DNA of 64,000 nucleotides. Origin: an uncultured Muribaculaceae bacterium. GTDB lineage: Bacteria; Bacteroidota; Bacteroidia; Bacteroidales; Muribaculaceae. This document shows, piece by piece, positions 24,201-31,982 of this stretch. The stretch lies in assembly GCA_902494515.1 (NCBI GenBank), contig CABUTS010000003.1, positions 1 to 64,000 on the forward strand. Reading direction: 5' to 3'. The notes under the pieces are model-generated. The model saw only the letters and a program-made list of their open reading frames with translations. It was not told the origin of the DNA and did no database searches. Position numbers and translations under genes: made by a program. The number at the start of each line of letters is the position of its first letter. The stretch's first letter is position 1.

Positions 24201-25523
24201 ATGGAATCATTCCTTATAAAAGCCCTTCAGCTCGTCGTCGCCCTCTCGCTGCTTGTGATAATCCACGAGTTCGGCCACTTCCTTTGGGCCCGTCTGTTCA
24301 AAATCAGAGTTGAAAAATTCTATCTTTTCTTCAACCCCTGGTGGACCCCTTTCAAGTGGAAACCGAAAAACAGCGACACCGAATACGGCATCGGCTGGCT
24401 TCCTCTGGGCGGATATGTGAAAATCGCCGGCATGATCGACGAATCGATGGATAAAGATCAGATGGCGCAGCCGCCGAAGCCCGACGAATTCCGTGTGAAG
24501 CCCGCATGGCAGCGCCTGCTGGTGATGGCCGGCGGCGTCCTCAACAACTTTATCCTCGCAATCATTATCTACGCCGGAATCGCCTGGTACTGGGGCGAAA
24601 AGACCATCCCCTACGAGAACGCTTACGAGGGTATGGATTTCTCGAAGGAGGCTGTTGAACTCGGCTTCCGCAAGGGCGACATCCTCTTAGCCGCCAACGG
24701 GCAGAAAATCGACCAGACCGACCGCGGCCACCTCTTTAAAGTGCTGGAATCCAACACGGTGACGGTACTCCGCAACCACACCGACACGGTCGTGATCAAC
24801 CTCCCGAAGAACGCTATCGAGCGTCTCGACCCCGAACATGGCTTCATGGCATATCGTGTCCCGGTGTTCGTTAAGAATGTGATTTCGGGCGAACCCGCCG
24901 CCAAGGCCGGGATTATGGAGAACGACCGCATCATAGCTGTCGGCGACTCGCTGACCCCCTCCTACACCGAACTTGTCCCCGCCCTGACAGCATACGCCGG
25001 GCGCCAGACCGACATAGGCCTGATGCGCAACGGCCAGCCCGTCACGGTAAAGGCTACCCCCGACGATAACGGCAAGCTCGGCTTCCAGCTGATGGCTCCG
25101 GACCATATATTTGTCTGCGACACAACCCGTTACGGCTTCTTCCAGTCCTTCCCGGTCGGTATTTCCGACGGCACCGACATGCTCGTAACCTACGTAGGTT
25201 CGCTGAAAATGCTGTTCACCAAGGCCGGCGCGCAGTCGATCGGCGGTTTCGGCGCAATCGGCAATATGTTCCCCCCGAAATGGGACTGGCGCACTTTCTG
25301 GGAGATGACCGCGTTCCTCTCCATCATTTTAGCGTTCATGAACGTTCTGCCCATCCCGGCGCTCGACGGCGGACACATCATGTTCACATTCTATGAGGTC
25401 GTTACCCGCCGCAAGCTCCCCGACGCCTTCCTTGAAAAAGCTCAGATGGCCGGCATGCTCTTCCTCATCACCCTGCTCATCTACGCCAATTTCAACGACA
25501 TCTACCGCTTTATAATAAAGTAG
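24201..25523 (+). CDS. rseP: RIP zinc metalloprotease (site-2 protease)
   Basis: 440 residues. An inner-membrane protease that cuts transmembrane segments of anti-sigma factors or signal peptides. It has the zinc motif HEFGHFLWA in TM1 (His22, Glu23, His26) and the C-terminal NVLPIPALDGGH (Asp about 389), with PDZ-like domains between (GFRKGDILLAANGQKID, then VISGEPAAKAGIMENDRIIAVGDSL). An amphipathic stretch GGYVKIAGM is typical. The dxr-rseP order is common in Bacteroidetes. The stop codon lies inside a 19-bp tandem duplication at 25505-25542. Confidence 0.94.
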   Translation: MESFLIKALQLVVALSLLVIIHEFGHFLWARLFKIRVEKFYLFFNPWWTPFKWKPKNSDTEYGIGWLPLGGYVKIAGMIDESMDKDQMAQPPKPDEFRVKPAWQRLLVMAGGVLNNFILAIIIYAGIAWYWGEKTIPYENAYEGMDFSKEAVELGFRKGDILLAANGQKIDQTDRGHLFKVLESNTVTVLRNHTDTVVINLPKNAIERLDPEHGFMAYRVPVFVKNVISGEPAAKAGIMENDRIIAVGDSLTPSYTELVPALTAYAGRQTDIGLMRNGQPVTVKATPDDNGKLGFQLMAPDHIFVCDTTRYGFFQSFPVGISDGTDMLVTYVGSLKMLFTKAGAQSIGGFGAIGNMFPPKWDWRTFWEMTAFLSIILAFMNVLPIPALDGGHIMFTFYEVVTRRKLPDAFLEKAQMAGMLFLITLLIYANFNDIYRFIIK

Positions 25524-25568
25524 CCGCTTTATAATAAAGCAGCCCGAAAATAAAGTAGCCCGAAAATG
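25505..25568. repeat. Tandem duplications across the rseP/methyltransferase border
   Basis: CCGCTTTATAATAAAGTAG (25505-25523, ending in the rseP stop) is directly followed by CCGCTTTATAATAAAGCAG (25524-25542). A second pair, CCCGAAAATAAAGTAG then CCCGAAAATGAAAAT, runs into the next start codon at 25566. Confidence 0.9.
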
Positions 25569-26747
25569 AAAATAATTCGTCTGAAAAGAGGAAAAGAGGA
25601 ATCGCTCGACCGCTTCCACCCCTGGGTGTTCTCCGGCGCCATCGCCGAGCCGCTCCCGGCCGGTCTGGAGGAGGGTGAGACCGTAGGAGTCGAGGCTTCC
25701 GACCACCGCTTCATCGGTGTCGGCCATTATCAGATTGGCTCGATCGCCGTCCGAATCCTCGATTTTTCCGACCGCAAAATCGACGACAGCTTCTACGCCG
25801 AACGCCTCAGCGAGGCCTTCGGTCTGCGCAAATCCCTGGGCCTCAGACGCAAAGACAATGATGCCTTCCGCCTCGTCCACGGCGAAGGGGACTTCCTCCC
25901 CGGCCTTGTAGTCGACATCTACGGCACCACAGCCGTGGTCCAGGCCCATTCGCCCGGCATGCACTACGCCCGCGAAATCATCGCCCGTCAGCTCGTCGAG
26001 CTCCCCGACCTCGGCGTGCGGAACGTATATTATAAATCGGAGACAACCCTCCCGTACAAGGCCCGTCTCGACCCCCAGAACGACTACCTGATAGGGGAGT
26101 ACACCGGAAACATAGCAACCGAAAACGGTCTGCGTTTCAATATCGACTGGCTCCGGGGGCAGAAAACCGGCTTCTTTGTCGACCAGCGCGACAACCGTTC
26201 GCTTCTTGAGCGCTACTCCCGTGGCCGGCACGTGCTGAATATGTTCTGCTACACCGGCGGCTTCTCGGTCTACGCCATGCGCGGGGGCGCCGAACTGGTC
26301 CATTCCGTCGACTCCTCCGAGAAGGCTATCCGCCTGACCGACGCCAATATCGCGCTGAATTTCCCCGACGATGCGCGCCACAAATCTTTCGCCGAGGACG
26401 CCTTCAAGTTCCTCGACAACATGGAGAAGGGGGCCTACGACCTCGTCGTCCTCGACCCGCCGGCCTTCGCCAAGCACCGGAGCGCCCTGCGTAACGCCCT
26501 GCGCGGCTATCAGAAGCTGAATTTCAAGGCGATGGAAAAACTTGCTCCGGGCAGCATCCTGTTCACCTTCTCCTGCTCCCAGGCTGTGAGCCGCGAGCAG
26601 TTCCGTCTGGCCGTGTTCTCCGCCGCTGCGCAGTCCGGCCGCAAGATCCGCATCATCCACCAGCTCACCCAGCCCGCCGACCACCCCGTGAACATCTACC
26701 ACCCTGAAGGGGAATACCTCAAGGGCCTGGTCCTCTATGTGGAATAA
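25566..26747 (+). CDS. Class I SAM-dependent rRNA methyltransferase (RlmI-like)
   Basis: 393 residues. The N-terminal PUA domain (residues 1-75: FHPWVFSGAI, VGVGHY-like GVGHYQIGSIAVRIL) is followed by an RlmI central region (RRKDNDAFRLVHGEGDFLPGLVVD) and a Rossmann methyltransferase with VLNMFCYTGGFSVYAMRGGAELVHSVD (SAM site), DLVVLDPPAFAKHR (catalytic DPPAF) and FTFSCSQAVS. It probably methylates a 23S rRNA cytosine, although the exact base cannot be assigned. The start at ATG 25566 is immediately upstream of conserved sequence. It sits between rseP and dipeptidyl peptidase III with short duplicated spacers. Confidence 0.9.
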   Translation: MKIIRLKRGKEESLDRFHPWVFSGAIAEPLPAGLEEGETVGVEASDHRFIGVGHYQIGSIAVRILDFSDRKIDDSFYAERLSEAFGLRKSLGLRRKDNDAFRLVHGEGDFLPGLVVDIYGTTAVVQAHSPGMHYAREIIARQLVELPDLGVRNVYYKSETTLPYKARLDPQNDYLIGEYTGNIATENGLRFNIDWLRGQKTGFFVDQRDNRSLLERYSRGRHVLNMFCYTGGFSVYAMRGGAELVHSVDSSEKAIRLTDANIALNFPDDARHKSFAEDAFKFLDNMEKGAYDLVVLDPPAFAKHRSALRNALRGYQKLNFKAMEKLAPGSILFTFSCSQAVSREQFRLAVFSAAAQSGRKIRIIHQLTQPADHPVNIYHPEGEYLKGLVLYVE

Positions 26748-26761
26748 AAGATGTACGACAC

Positions 26762-26800
26762 ACGATACACGCTCGCTAAACGCTAAACGATACACGCTCG
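26762..26800. repeat. Direct repeat in the spacer before DPP III
   Basis: ACGATACACGCTCG occurs exactly at 26762-26775 and 26787-26800 (period 25, with CTAAACG units between). The second copy ends 2 bases before the dipeptidyl peptidase ATG. Confidence 0.9.
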
Positions 26801-26802
26801 AA

Positions 26803-28857
26803 ATGAAACTATATAAATCCATAGCCATGGCAACAATCCTGGCAACCGCTTCCGCAGCAATGGCAAACACCCTCGACCCCAATAACCCCTCGGGAACCGT
26901 AGTTGACCGCTTCGCCGACATCGAAGTCCTCCGCTACGTTGTCCCCGGTTTTGAAAACCTCTCGCTCAATCAGAAGAAACTCATCTATTATCTGACCGAG
27001 GCCGCCCTTCAGGGGCGCGACATCCTCTGGGACCAGAATGGCAAATACAACCTCGAACTCCGCGAGCTCCTCGAAACCGTCTACAACGAATACGACGGCG
27101 ACCGCAACGACAAGGACTTCCTCGCATTCGAGAAATACCTCAAGCAGGTGGAATTCGGCAACGGCGTCTACCACCACTATTCGATGGACAAGTTCGTGCC
27201 GGAATTCTCTCCGATATGGTTCAGCTATCAGGCTGCCGCCGTGGCCGAGCGCCATCCGAAATGGAAGGACAACACGCGTTTCAAAACCATGCTGGACCTT
27301 ATTTTCGACAAGAAGTTTATGCCCAAGCGCGTGAACCAGGCTGCCGGTCAGGACCTTATCCTCACTTCGGCCTGCAACCTCTACGAGGGTGTCACCCAGC
27401 AGGAGGTCGAGGACTATTACAACGCCCTCAAGGACACCACCGACCTCACCCCCGTTTCCTACGGCCTGAACTCCCGCGTTGTCAAGGGTGCTGACGGAAA
27501 GGTCACCGAGCAGGTCTACAAGCTCGGCGGCTACTACTCCGACGCCATCGCCCGTATCCTCGACAACCTCGAAAAAGCAAAGCAATACGCCGAATCGCCG
27601 CAGCAGAAGGCTGTGATTGAGTCGCTCATCAAGTTCTATAAGACCGGCGACCTCAAGACTTTCGACGAATATTCCATCCTCTGGACCGAGGACACCGCCT
27701 CGCAGGTCGACTTCATCAACGGTTTCATCGAAAGCTACGGCGACCCGCTCGGCATGACCGGTTCCTGGGAGTCCATCGTCAATTTCCGCGACGAAAAGGC
27801 CTCCGACCGCACCCGTATCCTGGCCAATAACGCCCAGTGGTTCGAGGATCATTCGCCCGTCGACCCCCGTTTCCGCAAGCCGCAGGTCAAGGGTGTCAGC
27901 GCCAAGGTCATCAACGCCGTAATCCTCGCCGGCGACGCCTATCCCGCAACCCCCATCGGCATCAACCTCCCGAACGCCAACTGGATCCGCGCCGCCCACG
28001 GCTCCAAGTCGGTGACCATTGAGAACATCACCCGCGCCTACGACGACGCCTCGCACGGCAACGGTTTCAACGAGGAATTTGTCATCGACCAGCCCACCCG
28101 GGACCTCCTCGACAAGTATCTCTTCATCACCGACAACCTCCACACCGACCTGCATGAGTGTCTCGGACATGGCTCCGGCCGCCTGCTCCCCGGTGTAGAC
28201 CCCGACGCCCTGAAGGCCCACGGCTCCACCCTCGAGGAAACCCGCGCCGACCTCTTCGCCCTCTATTATCTCGCCGACCCGAAGCTCGTGGAACTCGGTC
28301 TGCTCGACAATCCCGACGCCTACAAGGCTGAATATTACAAATATATGCTCAACGGCCTGATGACCCAGCTCATGCGTATCGAGCCGGGCAAGGATGTCGA
28401 GGAAGCCCACATGCGTAACCGCAAGCTCATTGCCGAATGGGTGATGGAAAAGGGTAAGCCCGACAACGTCGTCGAGCTGGTGAAGGTCGACGGCAAGACA
28501 TACGTCCGCATAAACGACTACCGCAAGCTCCGCGACCTCTTCGGCCAGCTGCTGAAGGAGATTCAGCGCATCAAGAGCGAGGGTGACTACGCCGCCGGCG
28601 AAGCCCTCGTCGAGCAGTACGCCGTCAAGGTTGACCCCGTGCTCCACAAGGAGGTCCTCGACCGCTACGCCCATCTCGACATCGCTCCCTACAAGGGCTT
28701 CGTGAACCCCGTTTATGTTGCGGTCGACGCCCAGGGCAACCCCACCACCGACGAATCCAAGATTGCCGATGTAAAGGTCACCTACACCGAGGGCTACCTC
28801 CCCCAGATGTTCCGCTATTCCCGCGACTACTCCCCCCTGACCGCCCCCGCGAAATAA
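26803..28857 (+). CDS. Dipeptidyl-peptidase III (M49 zinc exopeptidase)
   Basis: 684 residues with a signal peptide (ILATASAAMAN), so probably periplasmic. It removes N-terminal dipeptides from oligopeptides. The zinc motif HECLGH starts at His451 and the third-ligand region EETRADLFALYYL follows, as in Bacteroides DPP III, which also uses a hexapeptide HECLGH rather than the eukaryotic HELLGH. Length is the usual bacterial one. ATG 26803 (MKLYKSIAM) is chosen because it gives the signal peptide. The longer frame covers only the duplicated spacer. Confidence 0.93.
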   Translation: MKLYKSIAMATILATASAAMANTLDPNNPSGTVVDRFADIEVLRYVVPGFENLSLNQKKLIYYLTEAALQGRDILWDQNGKYNLELRELLETVYNEYDGDRNDKDFLAFEKYLKQVEFGNGVYHHYSMDKFVPEFSPIWFSYQAAAVAERHPKWKDNTRFKTMLDLIFDKKFMPKRVNQAAGQDLILTSACNLYEGVTQQEVEDYYNALKDTTDLTPVSYGLNSRVVKGADGKVTEQVYKLGGYYSDAIARILDNLEKAKQYAESPQQKAVIESLIKFYKTGDLKTFDEYSILWTEDTASQVDFINGFIESYGDPLGMTGSWESIVNFRDEKASDRTRILANNAQWFEDHSPVDPRFRKPQVKGVSAKVINAVILAGDAYPATPIGINLPNANWIRAAHGSKSVTIENITRAYDDASHGNGFNEEFVIDQPTRDLLDKYLFITDNLHTDLHECLGHGSGRLLPGVDPDALKAHGSTLEETRADLFALYYLADPKLVELGLLDNPDAYKAEYYKYMLNGLMTQLMRIEPGKDVEEAHMRNRKLIAEWVMEKGKPDNVVELVKVDGKTYVRINDYRKLRDLFGQLLKEIQRIKSEGDYAAGEALVEQYAVKVDPVLHKEVLDRYAHLDIAPYKGFVNPVYVAVDAQGNPTTDESKIADVKVTYTEGYLPQMFRYSRDYSPLTAPAK

Positions 28858-28878
28858 TCCGCCCTGCGGAATAATCCG
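28849..28878. repeat. Direct repeat containing the DPP III stop
   Basis: GCGAAATAATCCG (28849-28861, carrying the TAA stop) is repeated as GCGGAATAATCCG at 28866-28878. Confidence 0.85.
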
Positions 28879-28921
28879 GAGACTGATCCCGTTGTTTCAC
28901 ACAGTTAATCCCAAGCAGCCT

Positions 28922-29509
28922 ATGCTTACCTATAATACAAGGCTCAAGAAGCTGGTGCTCCCCGAATATGGCCGCAACCTCCAGCAGATGGTCGACCACT
29001 GCATGACCATCGAGAACCGCGACGAGCGCAACGCCTGCGCCCGCTCGATCATCGTGGCCATGGAGAGCCTCTTCCCCGAGCTCAAGCAGCCCGAAAACGC
29101 CCACAAGGTCTGGGACCACCTCGCCATCATGTCGGATTTCAAACTCGACATCGACTACCCCGAAGGGGTGGTGCAGCCCGACCAGCTCCACACCGAGCCC
29201 GAAAAGGTGGAATACCCCCGCACCGGCATGCGCTACCGCCACTATGGCCGCATCATCGAAGACATGATCGCCAAGGCCGCCGATATGCCCGAAGGCCCCG
29301 AGCGCGATGAGGTCATCCTCCTGATTGCCAACCATCTGAAGAAACAGATGCTCGCAGTGAACCCCGACGGCGTCGATGACCGCAAAATCTTCGACGACCT
29401 CGCCTGGTACTCCTCAGGCCGCATCCGCCTCAATCCCGAAACCACCCGTCTCCATGTCTTTCAGGCTCCCCCCCAGCCTCAGGGCAAGAAGAAAAAGAAG
29501 CGTAAGTAA
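28922..29509 (+). CDS. DUF4290 domain protein
   Basis: 195 residues, cytoplasmic, with no signal or membrane segment. It matches the DUF4290 pattern of Bacteroidetes (YNTRLKKLVLPEYGRNLQQMV, CARSIIVAMESLFPE, KVWDHLAIMSDFKLDIDYP, YGRIIEDMI) and ends in a lysine-rich tail (GKKKKKRK). Function is unknown. ATG 28922 (MLTYNTRLKK) is the family start. It lies directly upstream of rimM, and the lysine tail would suit an RNA or ribosome partner, which is an inference only. Confidence 0.85.
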   Translation: MLTYNTRLKKLVLPEYGRNLQQMVDHCMTIENRDERNACARSIIVAMESLFPELKQPENAHKVWDHLAIMSDFKLDIDYPEGVVQPDQLHTEPEKVEYPRTGMRYRHYGRIIEDMIAKAADMPEGPERDEVILLIANHLKKQMLAVNPDGVDDRKIFDDLAWYSSGRIRLNPETTRLHVFQAPPQPQGKKKKKRK

Positions 29510-29511
29510 CG

Positions 29512-29550
29512 GGGCGACGTTCCATCTGAACCGGGCGTCGTTCCATCTGA
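29512..29550. repeat. Direct repeat before rimM
   Basis: GGGCGACGTTCCATCTGA (29512-29529) and GGGCGTCGTTCCATCTGA (29533-29550), period 21, one mismatch, filling the spacer after the DUF4290 stop. Confidence 0.9.
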
Positions 29551-29563
29551 CATTTTTCGGCTT

Positions 29564-30136
29564 ATGATTACCTCCGAGCAGCTCAAGGCAGTTGGCAAAT
29601 TCCTGAAGCCTCACGGCATCAGCGGCGAAATCGCCTTGCAATCAGATTATTATGATCTCGATTTCGGCGCTTTCAATTTCGTCTTCACTGATATTGACGG
29701 CATTTTTGTCCCCTTCGCCATCGAATCGATGCGCACCAAGGGGGTTGAGACATACCTCCTCAAACTCGATGACATCGACGACGAGGAGCAGGCCGCTATG
29801 CTCACCAACAAAACCGCCTACCTCCTTCGTTCCGAAGTCGCCGAAGCGCGCCGCGCCGAGGCCGAAGCCGACTCTGACGGCGAGGAGGGCGACGACCCCG
29901 ATGACGAAGGCTTCTACGCCGACGACCTTGTTGGCCTCACCGCCTTCACCGACGATGGCAAAAAGCTCGGTCGGGTCATTGATATCAACGACTCCACCGC
30001 CAATTATCTCCTGGTAATCGAAACCGACGCCTCCGGCCGCTTGTTGATACCTTTGGCCGGGGAATTCATCTCGGCTGTCGACCCCGAGGCAAAAACTTTA
30101 ATCCTCTCCCTCCCCGAGGGTATTCTTGAACTTTAA
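29564..30136 (+). CDS. rimM: Ribosome maturation factor RimM
   Basis: 190 residues. It assists maturation of the 30S subunit, binding S19 through its PRC domain. The N-terminal RimM barrel (VGKFLKPHGISGEIAL, then VETYLLKLDDIDDEEQA) and C-terminal PRC barrel (YADDLVGLTAF, GRVIDINDSTANYLLVIE, LLIPLAGEFISAVD) are present. Between them is an acidic insertion of about 20 residues (about 98-118, Glu/Asp/Ala-rich), which is unusual. The last codons and stop belong to a 35-bp unit that is tandemly duplicated downstream. Confidence 0.93.
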   Translation: MITSEQLKAVGKFLKPHGISGEIALQSDYYDLDFGAFNFVFTDIDGIFVPFAIESMRTKGVETYLLKLDDIDDEEQAAMLTNKTAYLLRSEVAEARRAEAEADSDGEEGDDPDDEGFYADDLVGLTAFTDDGKKLGRVIDINDSTANYLLVIETDASGRLLIPLAGEFISAVDPEAKTLILSLPEGILEL

Positions 30137-30194
30137 TCCTCTACCTCCCGAGGGTATTTCTGAACTTTAAAAGAGGGTATTCTTGAACTTTAAA
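30095..30194. repeat. Tandem copies of the rimM 3' end
   Basis: The unit ACTTTAATCCTCTCCCTCCC...GAGGGTATTCTTGA begins inside rimM (30095), repeats from 30130, and recurs shortened from 30164. GAGGGTATTCTTGAACTTTAA or close variants therefore appear three times, each with the TAA. Confidence 0.9.
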
Positions 30195-30207
30195 AACCGA
30201 AGCTATT

Positions 30208-30510
30208 ATGGAATTCGATGAGCAAAAATGTGTTGATTTTATCAACAACAAACTGGTGCAGGCTTCCCGCAATGCCTACGACTCCGACGAGGTCCTCAAC
30301 GTTATCGACATGATCTGGGACTTCTATGAGGAAAACGGTCTCCTCGACCCCGCCGGGGCCGACGACGAGGAGGACGAAGATATCGAACCCGACCTCATCG
30401 ACTATGTCCGCCGCATGCTCCGCAAGGACAAAGAGGCCACCATCGACCCCGCGGATGTCGCCCTGATGGTCAACGCCGAAATCGAATACGAGGACTCCCT
30501 CCTGGACTAA
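30208..30510 (+). CDS. Small acidic protein of unknown function
   Basis: 100 residues, cytoplasmic, strongly acidic (DDEEDEDIEPD near the middle). It is predicted mostly helical with Leu/Ile spacing (VLNVIDMIWDFYEENGLL, LIDYVRRMLRKDKE). It looks like a conserved Bacteroidales protein, but I cannot name a family. Good codon use and its position between rimM and an OmpA-like gene support a real gene. The stop is part of a direct repeat with the next spacer. Confidence 0.75.
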   Translation: MEFDEQKCVDFINNKLVQASRNAYDSDEVLNVIDMIWDFYEENGLLDPAGADDEEDEDIEPDLIDYVRRMLRKDKEATIDPADVALMVNAEIEYEDSLLD

Positions 30511-30577
30511 CCCTCTCTTACTCTCTCTTACTCCCTTCCTCCCTTTCTCTTCCTCTCCCCCCGGACTAACCCTCTCT
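30504..30577. repeat. Direct repeat containing a stop codon, with CT-rich filler
   Basis: GGACTAACCCTCTCT occurs exactly at 30504-30518 (with the TAA stop) and at 30563-30577, just before ATG 30582. CT-rich TTACTCTCTC repeats lie between. Confidence 0.9.
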
Positions 30578-30581
30578 GAAA

Positions 30582-31223
30582 ATGATTAAGTATCTCCGAA
30601 ATATCGCACTTTGCCTCAGTTGTGCCGTAAGTCTACTGTTCTCAGTGACTTACGGCCAGACTGCCGATGCCGGTGCCGCTGCGGTCCCTGCGCCGGAAAC
30701 CGACGAACTCACCATGGAGCAGAACCTCTCGACACCCGAGGTCCCGAAGAAGCTCGCCACATACGTCAAAAACTATATGAAGCGCGAAGCCCTCGCTCTC
30801 CACAAGCTCGGCTACAAGGTTGAGACCATGCGCAAGGGGGAAGTCGTGATTGCCACTATCCCCACCGACCGGCTCTTTGCCCCGAACGACACCCTGCTGA
30901 TGCCTTCGGCCGGCAACGACCTGAAAAACTTCCTCCCCTATTTCCGTACCCCCGACAAGTTCAAGGTTGTGCTCGCCATCCACACCGATGACTCCGGTTC
31001 CGATGACTACCTCAGCGCGCTGGCCGAGAAACGTGTCGTAGCCCTTTACGATTATTTCGACAACCACGCCGCCAACACCGACGCACTCGTCGGCTACCCC
31101 ATCGCCGCCATCGAGCCCCTCGAGGAGAACACCACCCGCGGGGGACGCGCCGCCAACCGGCGCCTCGAAATCTACATCGTTCCCTCCAACGCCCTCTTCA
31201 GCGAACTTGCCCCGTCGAAGTAA
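30582..31223 (+). CDS. OmpA-like periplasmic protein
   Basis: 213 residues with a signal peptide (CLSCAVSLLFSVTYGQ). The C-terminal half resembles an OmpA/MotB peptidoglycan-binding domain: VVLAIHTDDSGSDDYLSALAEKRVVALYDYF (where the family has a GHTD..G....N..LS..RA pattern) and the ending GRAANRRLEIYIVP. It probably contacts the cell wall. The N-terminal third is Ala/Pro-rich and low complexity. The key Asp and Arg residues of the family appear to be present. Role is unknown beyond this. Confidence 0.75.
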   Translation: MIKYLRNIALCLSCAVSLLFSVTYGQTADAGAAAVPAPETDELTMEQNLSTPEVPKKLATYVKNYMKREALALHKLGYKVETMRKGEVVIATIPTDRLFAPNDTLLMPSAGNDLKNFLPYFRTPDKFKVVLAIHTDDSGSDDYLSALAEKRVVALYDYFDNHAANTDALVGYPIAAIEPLEENTTRGGRAANRRLEIYIVPSNALFSELAPSK

Positions 31224-31312
31224 TTTCCTGTCAAAACAGTTCGTCGTGGCCCGCTGAATAGCTTTTTGCCTTATTTGACTTATTTTTATATGCCGATCTG
31301 ACTCTCTCATGG

Positions 31313-31320
31313 TAAATTTG
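31313..31320 (+). promoter_or_regulatory. Candidate -7 promoter element
   Basis: TAAATTTG matches the -7 consensus 20 bases before ATG 31340. The -33 position 20 bases upstream reads TATG, a partial match. Confidence 0.5.
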
Positions 31321-31339
31321 CATTACAAACAAACTCACC

Positions 31340-31909
31340 ATGAAAAGAATCAGATCATTTTTTTTACTCGCCGTCCTGGCAGCTGCCGCGTCGAACCTCT
31401 CCGCCCAGTCGAAGATGGTTCGCCTGCACCTTGCCGACGGAACTTCGAAATACACCTCAGTCGCCGGTCTTGAAAAAATCTCGTTCCTTGCACCGGATGT
31501 CGCCGACAGGGGACTGACCCTGAATCTCGCCGACGGGAGCCGGGTAGGCGTGTACTTCTGCGACGAACCCGCCATCACCTTCACCGACGGCGGCTTCCGC
31601 CTGAGTTCCGCCGCGCTCGAACCCGTTGAGGTCAGCTTCGACAATGTCACCGACATCACCGTCGGAACCGTCGCCGCCGTTGAATCCGTAGGATCCGAGA
31701 ACCTGATGATTATCTGCGAACTGAACCCCGGCGAAGTCCTTTTCCGCGGCCTCCCCGCCGGCGTCGCCGCTGAGGTCTACTCCATCGACGGGCGCCTCGA
31801 GACCTCGGTCGCCGCCGCTTCCGGTGAAGTCAGCCTCTCGCGCGATGCCTTCGCCTCCGGCGTCCATATCGTCAAAATCGGCTCTTACACCGCGAAAATC
31901 ATCTTCTGA
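31340..31909 (+). CDS. Small secreted protein with KITF-type and tail motifs
   Basis: 189 residues with a signal peptide (LAAAASNLSAQ). Two copies of a short module, an LxLADG turn followed by LEKISF or EPAITF, occupy residues about 25-110. The C-terminal 60 residues end VYSIDGRLETS...FASGVHIVKIGSYTAKIIF. That resembles the tail of other secreted proteins in the window and type A sorting domains of Bacteroidetes. Function unknown. The interrupted gene at 36690-37157 is a likely relative. Confidence 0.7.
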   Translation: MKRIRSFFLLAVLAAAASNLSAQSKMVRLHLADGTSKYTSVAGLEKISFLAPDVADRGLTLNLADGSRVGVYFCDEPAITFTDGGFRLSSAALEPVEVSFDNVTDITVGTVAAVESVGSENLMIICELNPGEVLFRGLPAGVAAEVYSIDGRLETSVAAASGEVSLSRDAFASGVHIVKIGSYTAKIIF

Positions 31910-31948
31910 CCCTCCACTGCTTTAACCTTAGCAGAGCCCAACCTTAAT

Positions 31949-31982
31949 CCCGAACTGCCTGAACTACCCGAACTGCCTGAAC
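31949..31982. repeat. Direct repeat before the GxGYxYP gene
   Basis: CCCGAACTGCCTGAAC occurs exactly at 31949-31964 and 31967-31982, the second copy touching ATG 31983. Confidence 0.9.

Noticed and set aside
26809..28674. A 621-codon antisense frame over dipeptidyl peptidase III
   Set aside because: Shadow of a gene with an intact HECLGH zinc motif.
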